Positions 10,566 to 23,124 of a DNA stretch of 64,000 nucleotides are shown in pieces. Positions within the stretch are counted from its first letter, which is position 1. Every line of letters begins with the position of its first letter. This stretch comes from Liriodendron chinense (taxonomy: Eukaryota > Streptophyta > Magnoliopsida > Magnoliales > Magnoliaceae): assembly GCA_003013855.2 (NCBI GenBank), contig ML058588.1, positions 2,993,490 to 3,057,489 on the forward strand, read 5' to 3'. The notes beneath the pieces are model-generated. The model made no database searches. It saw nothing but the letters and a program-made list of their open reading frames with translations, and was not told the origin of the DNA. The translations under genes were made by a program, and so were the position numbers.

Positions 10566-12825
10566 ATGAATTTCCCCCCATTTCGACTCCGCCTCTTCGC
10601 AATTCTCGTTTTCCCCATCGTCGCCGCTCAACGATCCAAAGACTGCAATCGCTCCTGCGGCGGAGTCCCGCCTGTCCCGTACCCATTCGGATTCTCTGAC
10701 AGCTGCCACATCCCTTTGAATTGCACCAACGGGACAATCCGTATCGGCGATTTCCTCGTCCGAAACGTTACGCCGGAAGCTCTCCTGGTCGATCTGCCAG
10801 CGGAATGCGGCCGTCCGATCGCAACCGTCAGGTATCTCTTCGGTCGGAACTACGCGCCAACGTGGCGGAACGGCCTGCTGCTGCAGAACTGCAGCTCGAC
10901 GGTCTCGGGCTGCGTAATACCTAATGCTCTGCTGGAGCGTGGGTTAGATTATCGAAACTGCAGTTCGACGAACGAAAGCGTCAGCTGCTATTCGAAGGAA
11001 GGCGGAGATTTCATGAGACTCGATAATGTTTCGAAGAGCGGTTGTCAGTACCTGTTCTCGTCCGTCGCGGTGGACGTTAGCAAGGATTCGACGGTGTTGC
11101 TGGATTTCCAAAAGGTTGAGTTGGGGTGGTGGATGGATGGGGAATGTGGTGGGCCGCACAATTGCTCGAAGAACGCCAGCTGTAAGAATCTTACCACGCC
11201 GGACGGAGGGAGGGGATTCCGGTGCCGGTGCGACGAGGGTTTTGAAGGCGATGGCTTTGCGGACGGCAACGGTTGCCAGAAAGGTGAGTTTTCCGTGCCG
11301 TTTTTTACCCTTAAAATTGATAAGGTACTCGCGCGAGTAAGATTAGTATTATACTAGCGGGTATCCTGGCCGTTGGTTTGGACGGTCGGTACCATTTTTG
11401 TGCTGTAAGCTAGAATTTAAGAGCGTTCACTGGTATAGCGGGACCCAATTTTATGTTGAATGTGGACTCATTTAATCCTCCACCGTCCATTTCTGCGGGG
11501 CCCAGCTTTTGAATGGTCCGGATGCCCCAATGGGGTGCCTCGGGGTTATATATGATACTCCGGATTCTTATAGCGCTTGATACACAGGCATCTAGAAATG
11601 GCACACGTGACACATTAACTCAAATCAACCGAGTAAATTGTGGAACCTAAAGTGAGAATCCAAAAATCAGATTGGCTGAACAATCCTGGCCTTTGATTTG
11701 TTTACATTTGTTTATTGAAATAAGACCATTGAGTTTTTTCTAATCGTTATCATTTTCAACCGTTAAATAAATGTCCACCAATCTGATGGTTAGATAATCA
11801 AATAAACAATACATCTAAACTAGTTATCCTAAGTTAATCGGTTTAGTTTATGCAATTTCTAAGTGCCTGAGTATCATCCACCACATTCTGCCGGAGCATT
11901 ATATATTTTATATGATACGTGGCGCGCATCTATCCGCAGCATACACGTATTCTCATTTCTAATTGGGTCATGGTTCTGTAGTCCAGACCGTTGGTTTTTT
12001 GAACCCCTTCTGTTGTGGAGCATGTCTGAAAAATCTCCAGCATATTAGGACCGCTTTTAGTTGAACATGGACGACTTTTATATTTCTGTTCTTAAGCGTC
12101 TATAACCAATGGTTGAGATTTCCCTATTGAGGAAAGCTTAGATCTCATACGCATGTTTCATTGTTGCGCGTATTCCCATATTTGGATATGTATGGCTCTA
12201 CGCGCGTTGGGACCCACTGGGCGTTTGGGCTCTCATTGGCGGGCACGTGGGACTTACTCGACGTGGTGTGTACGCCGCGGTCAGCGACCAACTCATTTTT
12301 CCCTTCTATGCATGAGAAGAAGAACTTTGATACTCGGGCAGAATGGGATAGATGATACACAGGCACTTAGAAATTTCATTCCTGTAAAACAACTAAGTCA
12401 AATGAAACCGTCCAAATTATGGTTCCCAGTTTGGATGCATCGGTGACAAAAAATCACACTTAATTAGACATCTGACTGTCCGATACATGGAATTTAGTGG
12501 ACGGTTTTAAACGAAAGTCATCCAATGGTCCTATTTCAACAAACAAGTGTTCAGGAATCAGAGGTTAGTAATATCCATCCAATCTGAGTTCGAGACTGCA
12601 ATTCAACGTGAGTGGCTTTCACAATTTAATCGGTTTTATTTCCGTTAACACATGACAATGCGTATCAAGCGTAATACACTACCAGAGTATCATAGAAGTT
12701 GGTGGGGTCCGGTGGAGTGAGTTTTCTTCGCCTCTTATAATCACCACACCTTCAAACGCACGAAGAGCCATGCATTAGGTGGGCCACACTTGCACTTATA
12801 CGTTGAATTCGACCGTGACCGTTGG

Positions 12826-12860
<35 letters not shown>

Positions 12861-15800
12861 TGTAAATCCTCTTAGCATGGAAGTAGCCAACCTAACTAGT
12901 TGACCGGCCTGAGTTTGGGCTAGAACATCTTCAATGTAAGGCCGACCTCATGCACCACTCAGATACGACACGCTGGCGAGGCTGGCACTCGTACGTTGCA
13001 AAGGTGCGTGTGGGGTCTGGCGAGCATGTATATATCTATCCATATATATACTTATATATCTATACATATATCTATCCATACATATACGGAAATGACCAAG
13101 TTGCCCCTACGCGTCGTGATAGCATCTTGGCAGCATTAGTATATATGAGATATCTCTTAAGTCAAACGTAATCATCAAGTAAGGTGACGGTCAATTCACG
13201 CATAAAGAAAGAGATTTATGTGATATCGACCGAACACATCATGTGTACTGGATTATATGGTGGACCCAGTACACGTGGCAGGCTGAAGCATCAATCGGGT
13301 CCACCCATCCAGTGACCCTTAGCATGGATGGCTTATATTTCAAAAATCTAGACAATCCCACATCATGCGTGCTAGATGATACAGTGGAGCCAGTACACGT
13401 GGCAGGCTGATGTATCCATCGGGTCCAACCATCCACTTACCCCTAGCATGGATGACTTATATTTCAAAAATCAAAACTATCAGACAATCCTATCCATCAA
13501 TTCTCTTCCATTTACGCTACTGAATGTTTGACTTGCTTTCTCTTCGAGGGCAACCAATCAGATGGCTAGTATTTTCAAATAGATGTCCAAGCCATATGTG
13601 CTGCAGAGAATGCGCTCTACCCTTCTCTAGTTTTTTTTTTTTTTTTTTTTTTTTTGGACCGTAACGCCGACGCTCTTTGGGGCCCATCATGATGCATATG
13701 TGAAATCCTCTCCGTCCATCAGGTGATAAACCTTATAATCGCTACGCTTGCAAAAGATCATCTCGATAGAAACTTCAGATGGGACACACCAATGGGAAGA
13801 ATGTAAAATTGTGCCAAAACCTCTAAGTTCAGATGTTGTGGCCCATCTGAATTTTTTTATCAGGCTGATTTTTGTACCTTCCCTTCATCCTGTTGATTAC
13901 AACCGGATGAATGGGTTTGATGTAAGATAAACACGATGAAGGGCCCCATACACAAACCTATGGTTGGCGTTCCATCCCCGTTATTCCCTCTGGTGTGGCC
14001 CACATGAGGTATGGTTCTAACAACAAGGAGAATACCTGATAGATGAGTGGATTTAACCTGATAGATGAGTGGATTTAACACAATACAACATGGTGGTCCC
14101 AAAGAAGATTCCAGTTTTTTCTGGCTTGATCCCATCAACCACCACAGACAATTTCATGTGAACTCACCTAAACTGCCTTTCTTTTCTAATTATCAAAGTC
14201 AATTGAAAAAAAAAAAATCCATAATCTCCAAAATGCCTCTCACCCCATTTCCCAAATGCACTACCAACCGGTGCGTATTATGGTAATTTCTAGGTTGCGG
14301 TCCATTCCATTCAAGGCTTTTTTTAATGAGTCTATGTTGGCTTCCAACAGGAAATTCCTGTTTGGAGCCCTTTCATTGGTCCACATCACACTGCATGACA
14401 TCATGTGACCAGGTTGCACTGAGGTGTGACCCGGTTGCATTGAGGATGTAACAGGATTGCAGACCTATGTGATGATGTGGACAATGAAAAGGCTCCAAGC
14501 AGAAATTTCCTACTTGGAAGCTACCAGAGAATCCAAACTCTTAACAGAGAATCCAAACTCTTTTTTAATTTGTTCACATGCGGTCAAATGTATCTTAATG
14601 CAGCCTTTTTTGACATTGTACAATGAGTGAGTTCTGTCTTTTACTGACCGTTGATTTTATTTATTCATTTTTTTTTGTCTTTTTTATTTGATTTTGTATT
14701 GCAGTTTCTGTCCGTTGCAATCCGTCAAAGTACATGTCCGGGCACTGTGGGAACAATCGTGTTGGAGTTCTTGTTGGAGGTAAATTCCGTTTTTGCCCTT
14801 GGAAGTAAAATAGAGATCAGATCTAGATCAATTTACTTTGGTGGAATCATAGCCATAGGATTCTGATGTATCTGGAAATGTTTGGCATCCCCGTTCTTAG
14901 TGTCCCTTCAGGGGTTTTGGTGATCCAAGTGGTTGATCCGATGGCCCCTAGTCAAGATCATGACCAGAAATAGATGGTTGAAAAAAAAGGCATTAGCTGT
15001 CCTGAAAAGGCCAAAGAATGCCTGGGATCTTTCAATCTTGAATACATTTGGGCCATCTTCCATCCATTAGGTGAACCGTCAGATCATGGATTACTGAAAC
15101 ATGGCCCTGCCTATGATGACTGGTCGCGCTTGATCGGCTGCTCTGATTCTCTGTAGCAGGGATAGCGAATGGTGGGCCCCACTTGCCATAATTTGATGTG
15201 ATGAGAGGGTGAAATCAGGCGGACTTTTGTGAAGCGCATCACCATCTTAGGAATATCAGTGTTTTTGCAACCTTACTAGTAGTTGATTGTGATAAGGTGT
15301 TGGGCCCACCTTGCTAGTGCCATGGTCTAGTAGTAGTTGCAAAGAGCACTGCTAAGGCAGCTGCTTCGACCTGGATTCTAGTCTTAGTTGCTACATGTGC
15401 TCATGTGCTCTTGTAGCACATTTGCATGGGACCCGGCCCGTCATCAGACAAGAGTCATGATGCATGTGCCTCTAGCCTAAAGTCAGGCCAGCGCATGGAC
15501 CACAGTTATATGAAAGAAATAGAATCTAAATAGATACAATTATATGAAAGAAATAGGATCTAAATAGATGTGATCCGGTGAAGAGGAGTGGAGTGGAGAA
15601 ATACCCAACAAGGTGTTACTCCCGACGTGGTGCCATTTCATTGGCTTCCAGATGCTTGTTAGAGAAGGGTTGACCTGTGAAAGTTGGTGGGCCCCTCGGA
15701 CGGCTTCCGCAAGCCACCCTCTCTGCCAGCTTCTGTGAGCCAATTAAATGGTGCCACATCAGGGTTAATAACACCTTGTTGGTTGTTAACACTTAATGGG

Positions 15801-18003
15801 CTCCCCATGTGAAGAGTATCTCATTTCTCCACCCAAATTTCTTGGTTCTTCTAGATATGGTTTCGGTGATTGAGACTAGACAAAGCACCTATCTAGCGGT
15901 CCCCGATTCACAACTTTTAAGTTCTTCCACCTTGTGTGGTCTCCAATTTTTCAAGGGGGAATGACTTTGCTGCTGTGGGTCCCACCCACATAATTTTTTC
16001 TGCATTGTGTAATTTGATAATGATTAGGAAAGATTGGATTGCATTTGATATTTTTATAGTGCGAAATGTGCAATCGCCCCAGGGATTATTGCTAAAGATG
16101 TACATGAAATCAATTAGGGCCTGTTTGGGTGCCGCTTAAAAATAACACCTCATTGTATTTAATCCTAACTATGTATTATTAGGGTGTGTTTGGATTGTAC
16201 CAATTATCATGATATTTCATGATTAATCAGTCTAATGTGGTGCAGAAGATCATGAAATTTGATCTTCGATGCAACCAAACGCACCCTTAGAGATGCTGCT
16301 TTTTGGGTAGGGATTAAAAATACAATGAGCAATTTAAATAAGGGTGTGCTTGGTTGCGCCAAATTCCATGAAATATCATATGAATTTTTTGCACCAAATT
16401 AGACTGATTAATCATGAAATGTCGTAAAATTTCATGATATTCAGTGCAACAAATGCACGCTAAACTATGATCTTTAATACGTAATGGATGTACTAAAATG
16501 AATTGAAATCTTCTTCTTCTTATTATTATTTTTTTTAAGTGGCAACCAAACATGCCCTTTGTAGGATGAAATAGGCCTGAGCACTCTCCTTCCTGAGCTT
16601 TCAGTTTATTTTATTAGAAAATTCTATACATGATGCACTTATTATGATCAGTCAAGACGGCCCATGTTTCTTATTTTCGGAGCCATGATTTCTATTTCTC
16701 AGCCAGAACCTTTCTCTTCTCAGGCATTCTCACAGGGGCTACTATAATGGCTGGCCTGGCTGTTCTCTGCTGCTACATCCGACGACGTTCCTTGTCCTTG
16801 AGAAGCCAGAAGAGCACAAGACGTCTACTGTCTGAAGCTGCAGTCTCCTGCACTGTCCCTTTCTACCCCTACAGAGAGATTGAGAGGGCCACTAACGGCT
16901 TTTCTGAGAAACAAAGGCTAGGAACTGGGGCCTATGGGACAGTATATGCAGGAAAACTTCACAATGATGAATGGGTCGCTGTCAAAAAGATCAGGCATCG
17001 AGACGCCGAAGGGATTGAGCAAGTCATGAATGAGATCAAACTCCTTTCAACGGTTAGTCACCCGAACCTCGTCCGCCTTCTTGGTTGTTGTATAGAGAGA
17101 GGCGAACAGATCTTGGTGTATGAATTCATGCCCAACGGAACTCTATCTGAGCACCTGCAGAGAGAGCGGAGCCGTGGCCTACCTTGGACTGTCCGCCTCA
17201 CCATTGCGACAGAAACTGCTAAGGCCATTGCCCATATGCACTCAGCCATGAACCCACCTATATATCATCGGGACATCAAGTCAAGCAACATCCTCCTGGA
17301 CTCCAATTTCAAGTCGAAGGTTGCTGATTTCGGTCTTTCAAGGCTTGGCATGACCGAATCGTCGCATATTTCGACAGCCCCACAAGGGACTCCAGGGTAT
17401 CTGGACCCTCAATACCATCAGAACTTCCATCTCTCCGACAAGAGTGATGTTTACAGCTTTGGAGTTGTGCTGGTTGAGATCATAACTGCATTGAAGGTGG
17501 TAGACTTTTCTCGGGTACACACTGAGGTGAATTTGGCTGCACTTGCCATCGATAAGATTGGCAAAGGGTGTGTAGATGAAATCATAGATCCCTTTCTAGA
17601 GCCACACCGAGATGCATGGACCCTCTCGTCCATCCACAAGGTGGCTGAGCTGGCTTTCCGATGCCTTGCATTCCACAGGGACATGAGGCCTTCTATGATG
17701 GAAGTGGCAGCTGAGCTAGAGTACATCAGGCTCAGTGGGTGGGCCCAGGAGGAGGAGAACGTTTGCGATGCTTCGTCGGTTTCATCCTTCTCATCACTGT
17801 CACACAACAGCATTAATTCACAGACGATGTCGAAGAAGACAGCATCTGTGGGGAGTAAGAGGTTGGTGGTCCCACAGAGGAGCGAATGTGTCCTGGCGAT
17901 GGAGATGGTGACAGGGTGCTCCCCTGTTTCTGTGCAAGATCCATGGTTCAGCGAACAGAGCTCTCCTTCATCAAACAGCCTGTTGGGTAATGTAATTCAG
18001 TGA
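10566..18003 (+). CDS. Wall-associated receptor kinase-like protein, WAKL14/20 type (3 exons)
   Basis: A membrane receptor-like Ser/Thr kinase that probably senses cell-wall pectin or related ligands. Exons are 10566-11283, 14705-14779 and 16724-18003, all GT-AG with phase-1 junctions, giving 690 residues (WAKL14 is about 700). Order: signal peptide (about 1-21), cysteine-rich galacturonan-binding region with CGG..PYPFG (about 27-160), EGF-like segment (about 194-237), a short exon with the family's PSKYMSGHCG, a transmembrane helix (about 260-283), then the kinase. Kinase motifs seen: glycine loop LGTGAYGTVY (330-339), VAVK lysine 352, HRD 446-448, DFG 466-468 and GTPGYLDP. It is an RD kinase with all catalytic residues present. 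No frame damage is visible. The fit to WAKL14 is from memory of the family; the exon model is read from the sequence. Confidence 0.92.
11553..11900. repeat. MITE family B, copy 3, in kinase intron 1
   Basis: The ends TGATACTCCGGATTCTTATAG and the inverse ATTCTGCCGGAGCATT flank the family core (CAATCTGATGGTTAGATAATC). The subterminal ACACAGGCATCTAGAAATGG pairs with GCAATTTCTAAGTGCCTGAG. It is inside an intron, so it does not touch the coding sequence. Confidence 0.65.
12328..12692. repeat. MITE family B, copy 4, in kinase intron 1
   Basis: Begins TGATACTCGGGCAG and ends CTACCAGAGTATCA, inverted ends of the same family, here in the opposite internal orientation to the 11.6-kb copy. ACACAGGCACTTAGAAATTTC lies just inside the left end. 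Confidence 0.65.
13236..13483. repeat. Tandem duplication, two 124-bp units
   Basis: Units at 13236-13359 and 13360-13483 share ACATCATG, CCAGTACACGTGGCAGGCTGA, ATCGGGTCCA and CTTATATTTCAAAAATC in the same order. Noncoding, in kinase intron 1. Confidence 0.75.
13668..14020. repeat. Foldback MULE-type MITE in kinase intron 1
   Basis: Left arm TTTGGGGCCCATCATGATGCATATG, then CTCTCCGTCCATCA, with a central ACCGGATGAATGGGTTTGATG and a partial right arm ending GGTGTGGCCCACATGAGG. The right end is truncated. Confidence 0.6.
14325..14565. repeat. Foldback MITE of a third family in kinase intron 1
   Basis: TTGGCTTCCAACAGGAAATTCC and GGAGCCCTTTCATTGGTCCACATCA at the left are mirrored by TGATGTGGACAATGAAAAGGCTCC and GGAAATTTCCTACTTGGAAGC at the right, giving arms of about 70 bp. 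Noncoding. Confidence 0.7.
15310..15460 (+). repeat. Possible tRNA-derived SINE in kinase intron 2
   Basis: TGGTCTAGTAGTAG resembles a pol III A box, and GGATTCTAGTC about 45 bp downstream resembles a B box. Spacing suits a tRNA-like head. No second copy and no A-tail were identified. Confidence 0.35.
15592..15834. repeat. Foldback MITE in kinase intron 2
   Basis: GGAGAAATACCCAACAAGGTGTTA near 15594 is mirrored by TAACACCTTGTTGG near 15770 and ATCTCATTTCTCC near 15821-15833. TGGTGCCATTTCATTGGCT also pairs with AGCCAATTAAATGGTGCCA. Confidence 0.65.
16117..16559. repeat. MITE with nested smaller MITEs in kinase intron 2
   Basis: The outer ends GGGCCTGTTTGGGTGCCGCTT and AAGTGGCAACCAAACATGCCC are inverted copies. 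Inside lie two smaller elements with GGGTGTG(T/C)TTGG ends: about 16179-16289 (ending CAACCAAACGCACCC) and about 16341-16464 (ending GCAACAAATGCACGC). The intron's acceptor is only about 165 bp downstream. Confidence 0.65.
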
Positions 18004-18800
18004 TTGTCTAAAACACTAACCTGCTGTTGTTTGGAGTGGTTTGCTTCGATATTGTAATTCTCTTGTGAATATAGGGAATTTCCCTGGTTTTGGGTCCCTC
18101 GCATCTTCTGAAATATACATTCCGTCGTATAAGGCTGTATCAATCTGTATCAATTGTAGTTCTAACTCACTGACTCAACTAGAAACTCGAATTCGATAGT
18201 GACTTATCTGGGTCACCGCGAGACTCATCAAGTAGACTCATTAACTTGGTCGACTCGACGCGACTCGCTTTGACTCAAGTCGACTCACTCACCTTGCAGA
18301 ACCTCTTGAGTTACTTGTACAAGTTAACTAATTTAAATATTTCCTACCATTCCTGCTATTTTTAATTGCATTTTTCAAACTATCGAGTCGAGTCAAATCT
18401 TCGAGTCGACTCGGCCTGAATATTCATCAAGTCAGTTGAGTTTTCAAGTTTTTAAACTATATGCAGTATTTTGTAAACGATTGAACTGTGTTCTGTCATT
18501 ACCTAATTGCCATCGCCCATATCATTAGAGGTAACATACTGCTGGTCCTGAATTTCTTTTGCGGGGCCAATTTGGTCCCACCATGGATGGAAACCAGTAA
18601 ATCAGATGGGCCCACATTCAGCGGTTTTGCGATGGTGGCCCATTTGGGGCTGGCTCAAACAAGGAGGTTCTTAACCTGAGCTCTAAATTTCTAGGATTGA
18701 TTTATATAGCCACCTACATATACATGATCATGCATACAATCTGGAAGTAGACACAATGAATATCTGATGCTTGCATCTACACATGAACATGTCAATAAAT
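18004..18800. other. Kinase 3' flank and GAGTCG-rich repeat
   Basis: The first 150 bp are likely 3' UTR. From about 18165 to 18450, degenerate GACTCG/CGAGTC motifs occur at both ends, a repeat type seen again near 21.0-22.2 kb. No gene is seen between the kinase stop and the convergent peptide gene at 18801. Confidence 0.45.
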
Positions 18801-20090
18801 CTAAGGCGGGCTGGGAGTTCCATTCTTAACTTGGCGAGATTCGAAGAGGCATGTTATGGTGCAGATGAATTTGGATGAATAGCATTTGCCTTTGAAGATG
18901 CAGCACCAGCAATCTCCGAAGTGGATCTCGTTCGGGGTCTTTGGAGCATTGTTGCAAATGACTGACTTGATGCATGGGGTAGGATACTTGCTCTCTCCAA
19001 TAGGAGTTGGTTTCTGTTCTGGAGTCTTGTCTTCCTTGCTTTCGGTGATGTTGCCTGTACCAAAAATCAAATAAAAATGTATGTGCCATGTTTGGATTTA
19101 CAGGTGAAATGACTAGAGAAGCTCATTTCAATTGAAATGAAATGATGAAATCTACTGAAAGTTTCCTACCATTCGGAACAACAAAAGTAGCCCCAAGTTG
19201 CAGGTGCATTCCTTTCGAGCCCAACTAGAAAGTAATGTAATTGCTATTTGGAGCCTAGATGTTCAATGCGAATGCTAAGACCCTGTTCAATTGCATTTTT
19301 GGCAAAAAAAAAAAAAAAAACCCTCAAGGGGTGTGTTTTGATGAACTATGGAATTGAATTGCCGATTACCAGTCTAACAAAAATGGATAATAGAAAATCC
19401 TACTTAGTGTTCTTATCAAGGGCTTAAGCTCCAAATTGCAATAACGCTAGGGGTTGTTTGGCTCCCTGGAATCTTAAAAGGAGTCGTGAATTTGTGTTTA
19501 GGAAACCTATTCCGATTTGCTTACAGCGTGTGATTACTGGGAATGCTATTACACATAATGCAGTTTGTGTTTGGATACTAGGAATGGAGAGGGAATGATA
19601 AGAGCAGCTTTTTATCACTTACAAAAATGTAACCATTGGATAGGAATTCATGAAAAAAATTGCACACCATCTTCATGATGAGAATAGTAAAAGAGTCATA
19701 TTTTGGAAATTGGATTCCCATGAAAATTCAAATTTTCATCCTTTTCAGGACCCAAACACAAGTTCAACACCTCACTAGTGGAATCCATTTTCTATGGTCT
19801 GGATTCCCATGAACCAAACGGCCCCTAGTTTGAAGTGGGACATGAAAGAAACCTATGAGGTTATTTCCTTGTCATGAAAATATTAGGAAACACCACCACT
19901 TTCTTCTTATTCCCTCTTCTGAAATTAGGCGTTCGCAATTCAATTCAATTGTGCATCCAAATGCAGCCTAGCCCGCATGAACAAAGAAGAAACTGAGGAT
20001 TGAGACGATGTACTCACATGTGAGCTGAGAAAAGAGAGACACCATGGAAAGAATGAGGAGAGCCAAACGCATGGTGTGGAGCTGAGCCAT
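18801..20090 (-). CDS. Small secreted cysteine-rich peptide, ESF1-like (gene 1)
   Basis: Probable secreted signalling peptide of the EMBRYO SURROUNDING FACTOR 1-like group. Exon 1 is 20090-20018, donor T|GTGAGT; exon 2 is 19054-18801, acceptor TACAG|GC. The join forms a TGC codon and a 108-residue protein. Exon 1 encodes a signal peptide (MAQLHTMRLALLILSMVSLF). The mature part has eight cysteines spaced C-x5-C-x14-C-W-C-C-x5-C-x6-C-x3-C, with KCY as in ESF1-like proteins. Acidic and proline-rich residues (GESKYPTP) precede the knot. TTATAA about 40-50 bp upstream is a possible TATA box. It is the most divergent member of the local family. A MITE sits in its intron. The family name rests on cysteine spacing recalled from memory. 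Confidence 0.75.
19446..19829. repeat. hAT-like MITE in the intron of peptide gene 1
   Basis: Ends CTAGGGGTTGTTTGGCTCC and GAACCAAACGGCCCCTAG are inverted copies. CTGGAATC and GGATTCCCATGAA also pair inside. It accounts for much of the 963-bp intron. Confidence 0.65.
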
Positions 20091-20984
20091 AGGATTCAAA
20101 TGCAATGCTCCATCTTAAGAGAGATGAGAGTTCTTATAACTTTAAGGCATCTCTACAAATAGATTATTACAGGTTGGCTTTTCAGTCTCATTAATTATTA
20201 GAACAGAAGTGCGTTTAAAAACAATAATTTCATGATTCCAATTATAACCTCTGATGTGGTCCACCGCGACATTTATTTATTAAGGTTTGCTCGAATACAT
20301 CACTATGTATTGCAATAAGATGCATTGGGACTCTAGCAGTTGGATTTAGATTTTTTACAGTGAACTAAACCTTCATTGGATTTCTTTGGATGGGAGAAGC
20401 CCAAAAAAAAAAAAAAAAAAACTCTCAAATTGAATATTTCAACTTGTTGACTATACAAGGTAGTTCATGTTCAAAGGAAAAAAGCCAGATTATCAAAGGT
20501 TTGAAATAATCCAATTGAGAGCTTTTATTTATTGTTTTCCACCATAGAAAGAGAAACTCCTCGTATAAACGGTTTGGATCATCGGAAGATGACCCATATT
20601 CAAAGGTTGAAGTCGTGAATTATCATGTTGCAATGCATGAGGATGTATTCGAGCAAAACTCTTATAAAAAAATTGATTGAGCATGAAAGGCATTTTTGTA
20701 GATAGATATGACTTTAGAAGTTAGGTTTAGTTAGTGCTAAGTAACTTTTGTCTCATGATTTGAACTTTATTGTATACAACAACTTCTAGGCCCACCTTCA
20801 GCACACTCTAGATAATCATGGACACATGGTAAGTTTAATTTGCTTTGATCTCCACACTGCGGTGAATTAGTTATGCAAGAAGATGCAACCACACTGCGGT
20901 TCAGCGGAAACCCAAATTTGGATGCCGAATTTTGATGCATGCTTGAATTTCATCATTGGCAATCTCTATGTGACTCCACTGTAG

Positions 20985-22215
20985 ACCCAGCAGAGTTAAC
21001 TCGACTTAGCGAGATTTCAAGCTAAATCATGAGGAAATGCTCTCATCTTTGTGACGAGTCTGGGTCAACGAAACCCGTTGAGTTGGCTCGGTTATGTAGT
21101 CAACTCTACATGTTGATTTGTGGTGAGAGGAGTCGACTCACTCGGTCTTCTTCTTCTTCTTGTTCTTCTTCTTCTGCTTTTTTTTTTCCTCTCTCTCTCT
21201 CTATTTTGAAGTCAAATCACGGTTAAAAGACTCAGTGACTCAGACCAACCCGTTCGGTCCAGAGTTGAGTCTGGGCTGCAGCGGCCACTTTATCCATGCT
21301 GTCCATCCTTTTTTTCAAAATCATGCTAGCGAAGGAGCCTAAAAGAAAGCAAATCCAACGCTCTAGTGGACAGCATCGGAGATAGTCTTGCATTTAACGC
21401 TTTGTTCATTTAATGCAACCCAATCTTACTATTTGGTGTGGTCCATTGGAGTGTTGAATCTTCCTCATTTTTTGGTCCCTGCCTTAGCATGATCTTGGAA
21501 AAGAGATGGACGGCGTGGATAAACATAAACATCACAGTGGGCCCCTGCACAGATCTCATCGTCGGACACACGCAATTCACTTCCCAAATCAGATCACTTT
21601 ATCAACACTATGGGACCCATCTAATGGATGCATTGGATCTCATACTTATGTGCTACATTGAGAAATATGATGGTGTGCACATGAGCTTAGCCAACCTATT
21701 GAAAGCTACTCCTAACCTTTTTATGTTGATAAAGTGATGTGATTTGAGAAATGGTTACTAATTTAATAATAATATCAAACGTCTAGTGAGTGCTATTTGA
21801 TGTAATTCCAAAAATCGAAAACTCCACTCAGCTCAATATCGAGCTGGGTTGAGTCGACTCAAAGACTCAACGAGCCTTTGTTCGACTCGACTAGATGTTT
21901 AATGAATAAACTAATGGTTTTAAATTTGTGGAAGGAAAATGGGTTAAACAGGCAAACAAATAGTGGATCAGTTCGTTTCTCTTCAATAAAAGGTTGTGGA
22001 TTTGAATCTCATCTCTTCAATAAAGGTTGGCTGAGTCGTTCCGAGTTGCAGCCCCACGAGTCTAGCTGAGTTGGAAGAGAGTTTCTTGGTGAGTCACTAC
22101 CAAATTACTCGAATTGAGTCATACTGAGTCTGAAGCAAGTCATTGTCCTGAGCTAGTTTCTTGATGACTTGGTTTGAAATCTTGTCAAAGTGAGTTGACT
22201 CGGCTGAGCTTAGTA
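20985..22215. repeat. GACTC/GAGTC-rich element with an inner foldback MULE
   Basis: Degenerate GAGTTGACTCGG-type motifs occur at both edges (ACTCGACTTAGCGAG near 21001; GAGTTGACTCGGCTGAG near 22193). A partial foldback MULE (TTTATCCATGCTGTCCATCC near 21290; GATGGACGGCGTGGATAAAC near 21507; ending about 21560) lies inside. No coding sequence is recognised. The 20091-20984 flank holds no gene. Confidence 0.5.
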
Positions 22216-22476
22216 TAAAATCACATAATTCTAGAATTAGGCTCTTTTAGGCCTAGATCGAGGCAAGGCTTGTCCAAGCCCAACTCACAAAAGTAAAACC
22301 TAGGCCAAAACAAGCCAAAACAAATAGACCCAAGCTTAAACCAGACCCATGCTACCTAAAAGTTGGGTCCGTTACTTTTGTGTAAGATCTGGGCTGTTTA
22401 TTAAGTGTGTCCCACCTGAGCAGAAAATAAAATAAAATAAAATAAAATAAGAGAAAATAGAGAGCAGTCTACTTAC

Positions 22477-22549
22477 ATTCATTGAGAGAAAAGAGCAATG
22501 CCACAGCTAGAGAGAGGAGAGCTAAACGAGTGGTGTAGAACTTAGCCAT
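22477..22549 (-). other. Orphan first exon of an ESF1-like peptide gene (type B)
   Basis: From the ATG at 22549 it reads 24 codons of a signal peptide (MAKFYTTRLALLSLAVALLF...) and ends GAA T|GTAAGT at 22477. This has the same phase-1 donor and split T as the intact genes. It is closest to exon 1 of the gene at 18801-20090. No second exon was found between 22476 and 20091. It is either a relic, or an alternative first exon that splices to 19054. Confidence 0.65.
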
Positions 22550-23124
22550 CGTTTTGTTAAGAGAGAGAGATGAGAGGGGTTTTTTGGTAACTTTATTTTT
22601 TTTAAAGGCATCCAAAGAATCTTGGGACAATTGAGTTCATCACGGGTTTTGCTTAGCTCAAACGAGTGTGTAATCTTGCCCATCAACGCATAGTCACACG
22701 TGTCAACATGGCACACAGGTGTAAGATCTGAGCTTTCCATCTTCTCGAGAATAATGATTAGATCATCTTTCTTAAAATTTTGCCTTCTTCACTTCTCAGA
22801 TGGCCCACATTGTGTGGAATAAACGGATGGTTAAATCAATTTTTCCTACTCGTATATTATTTTGTGTGGTGTGGCCCACCTGAGGAGTGAACTGCTCTGT
22901 GTTTTAGTGAAGAAGATCTAAACAGTGTACCCCATCTGATGTAAAGATCAGATTATGTACACGTATGCTAAATGACACGTGGATTGGAAGGGCTTCTATA
23001 CGAGTGGGCTTATGAAAATTCAACTATGGTTTGGTTGTCACTGTTCGGAGCGTGACATTGCTTGCCGCTTTTATTGGGATTTGGGAAGTTCATAGCCCAT
23101 TGGGCTTCACGATCCGGTCGGTGA

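Noticed and set aside
13020..13090. TATATCTATCCATA tract as a possible regulatory site
   Set aside because: Simple degenerate microsatellite in an intron; no binding-site logic could be supported.
17058..17813. Minus-strand open frames of 60-120 codons inside the kinase exon
   Set aside because: Antisense shadows of the conserved kinase coding sequence.
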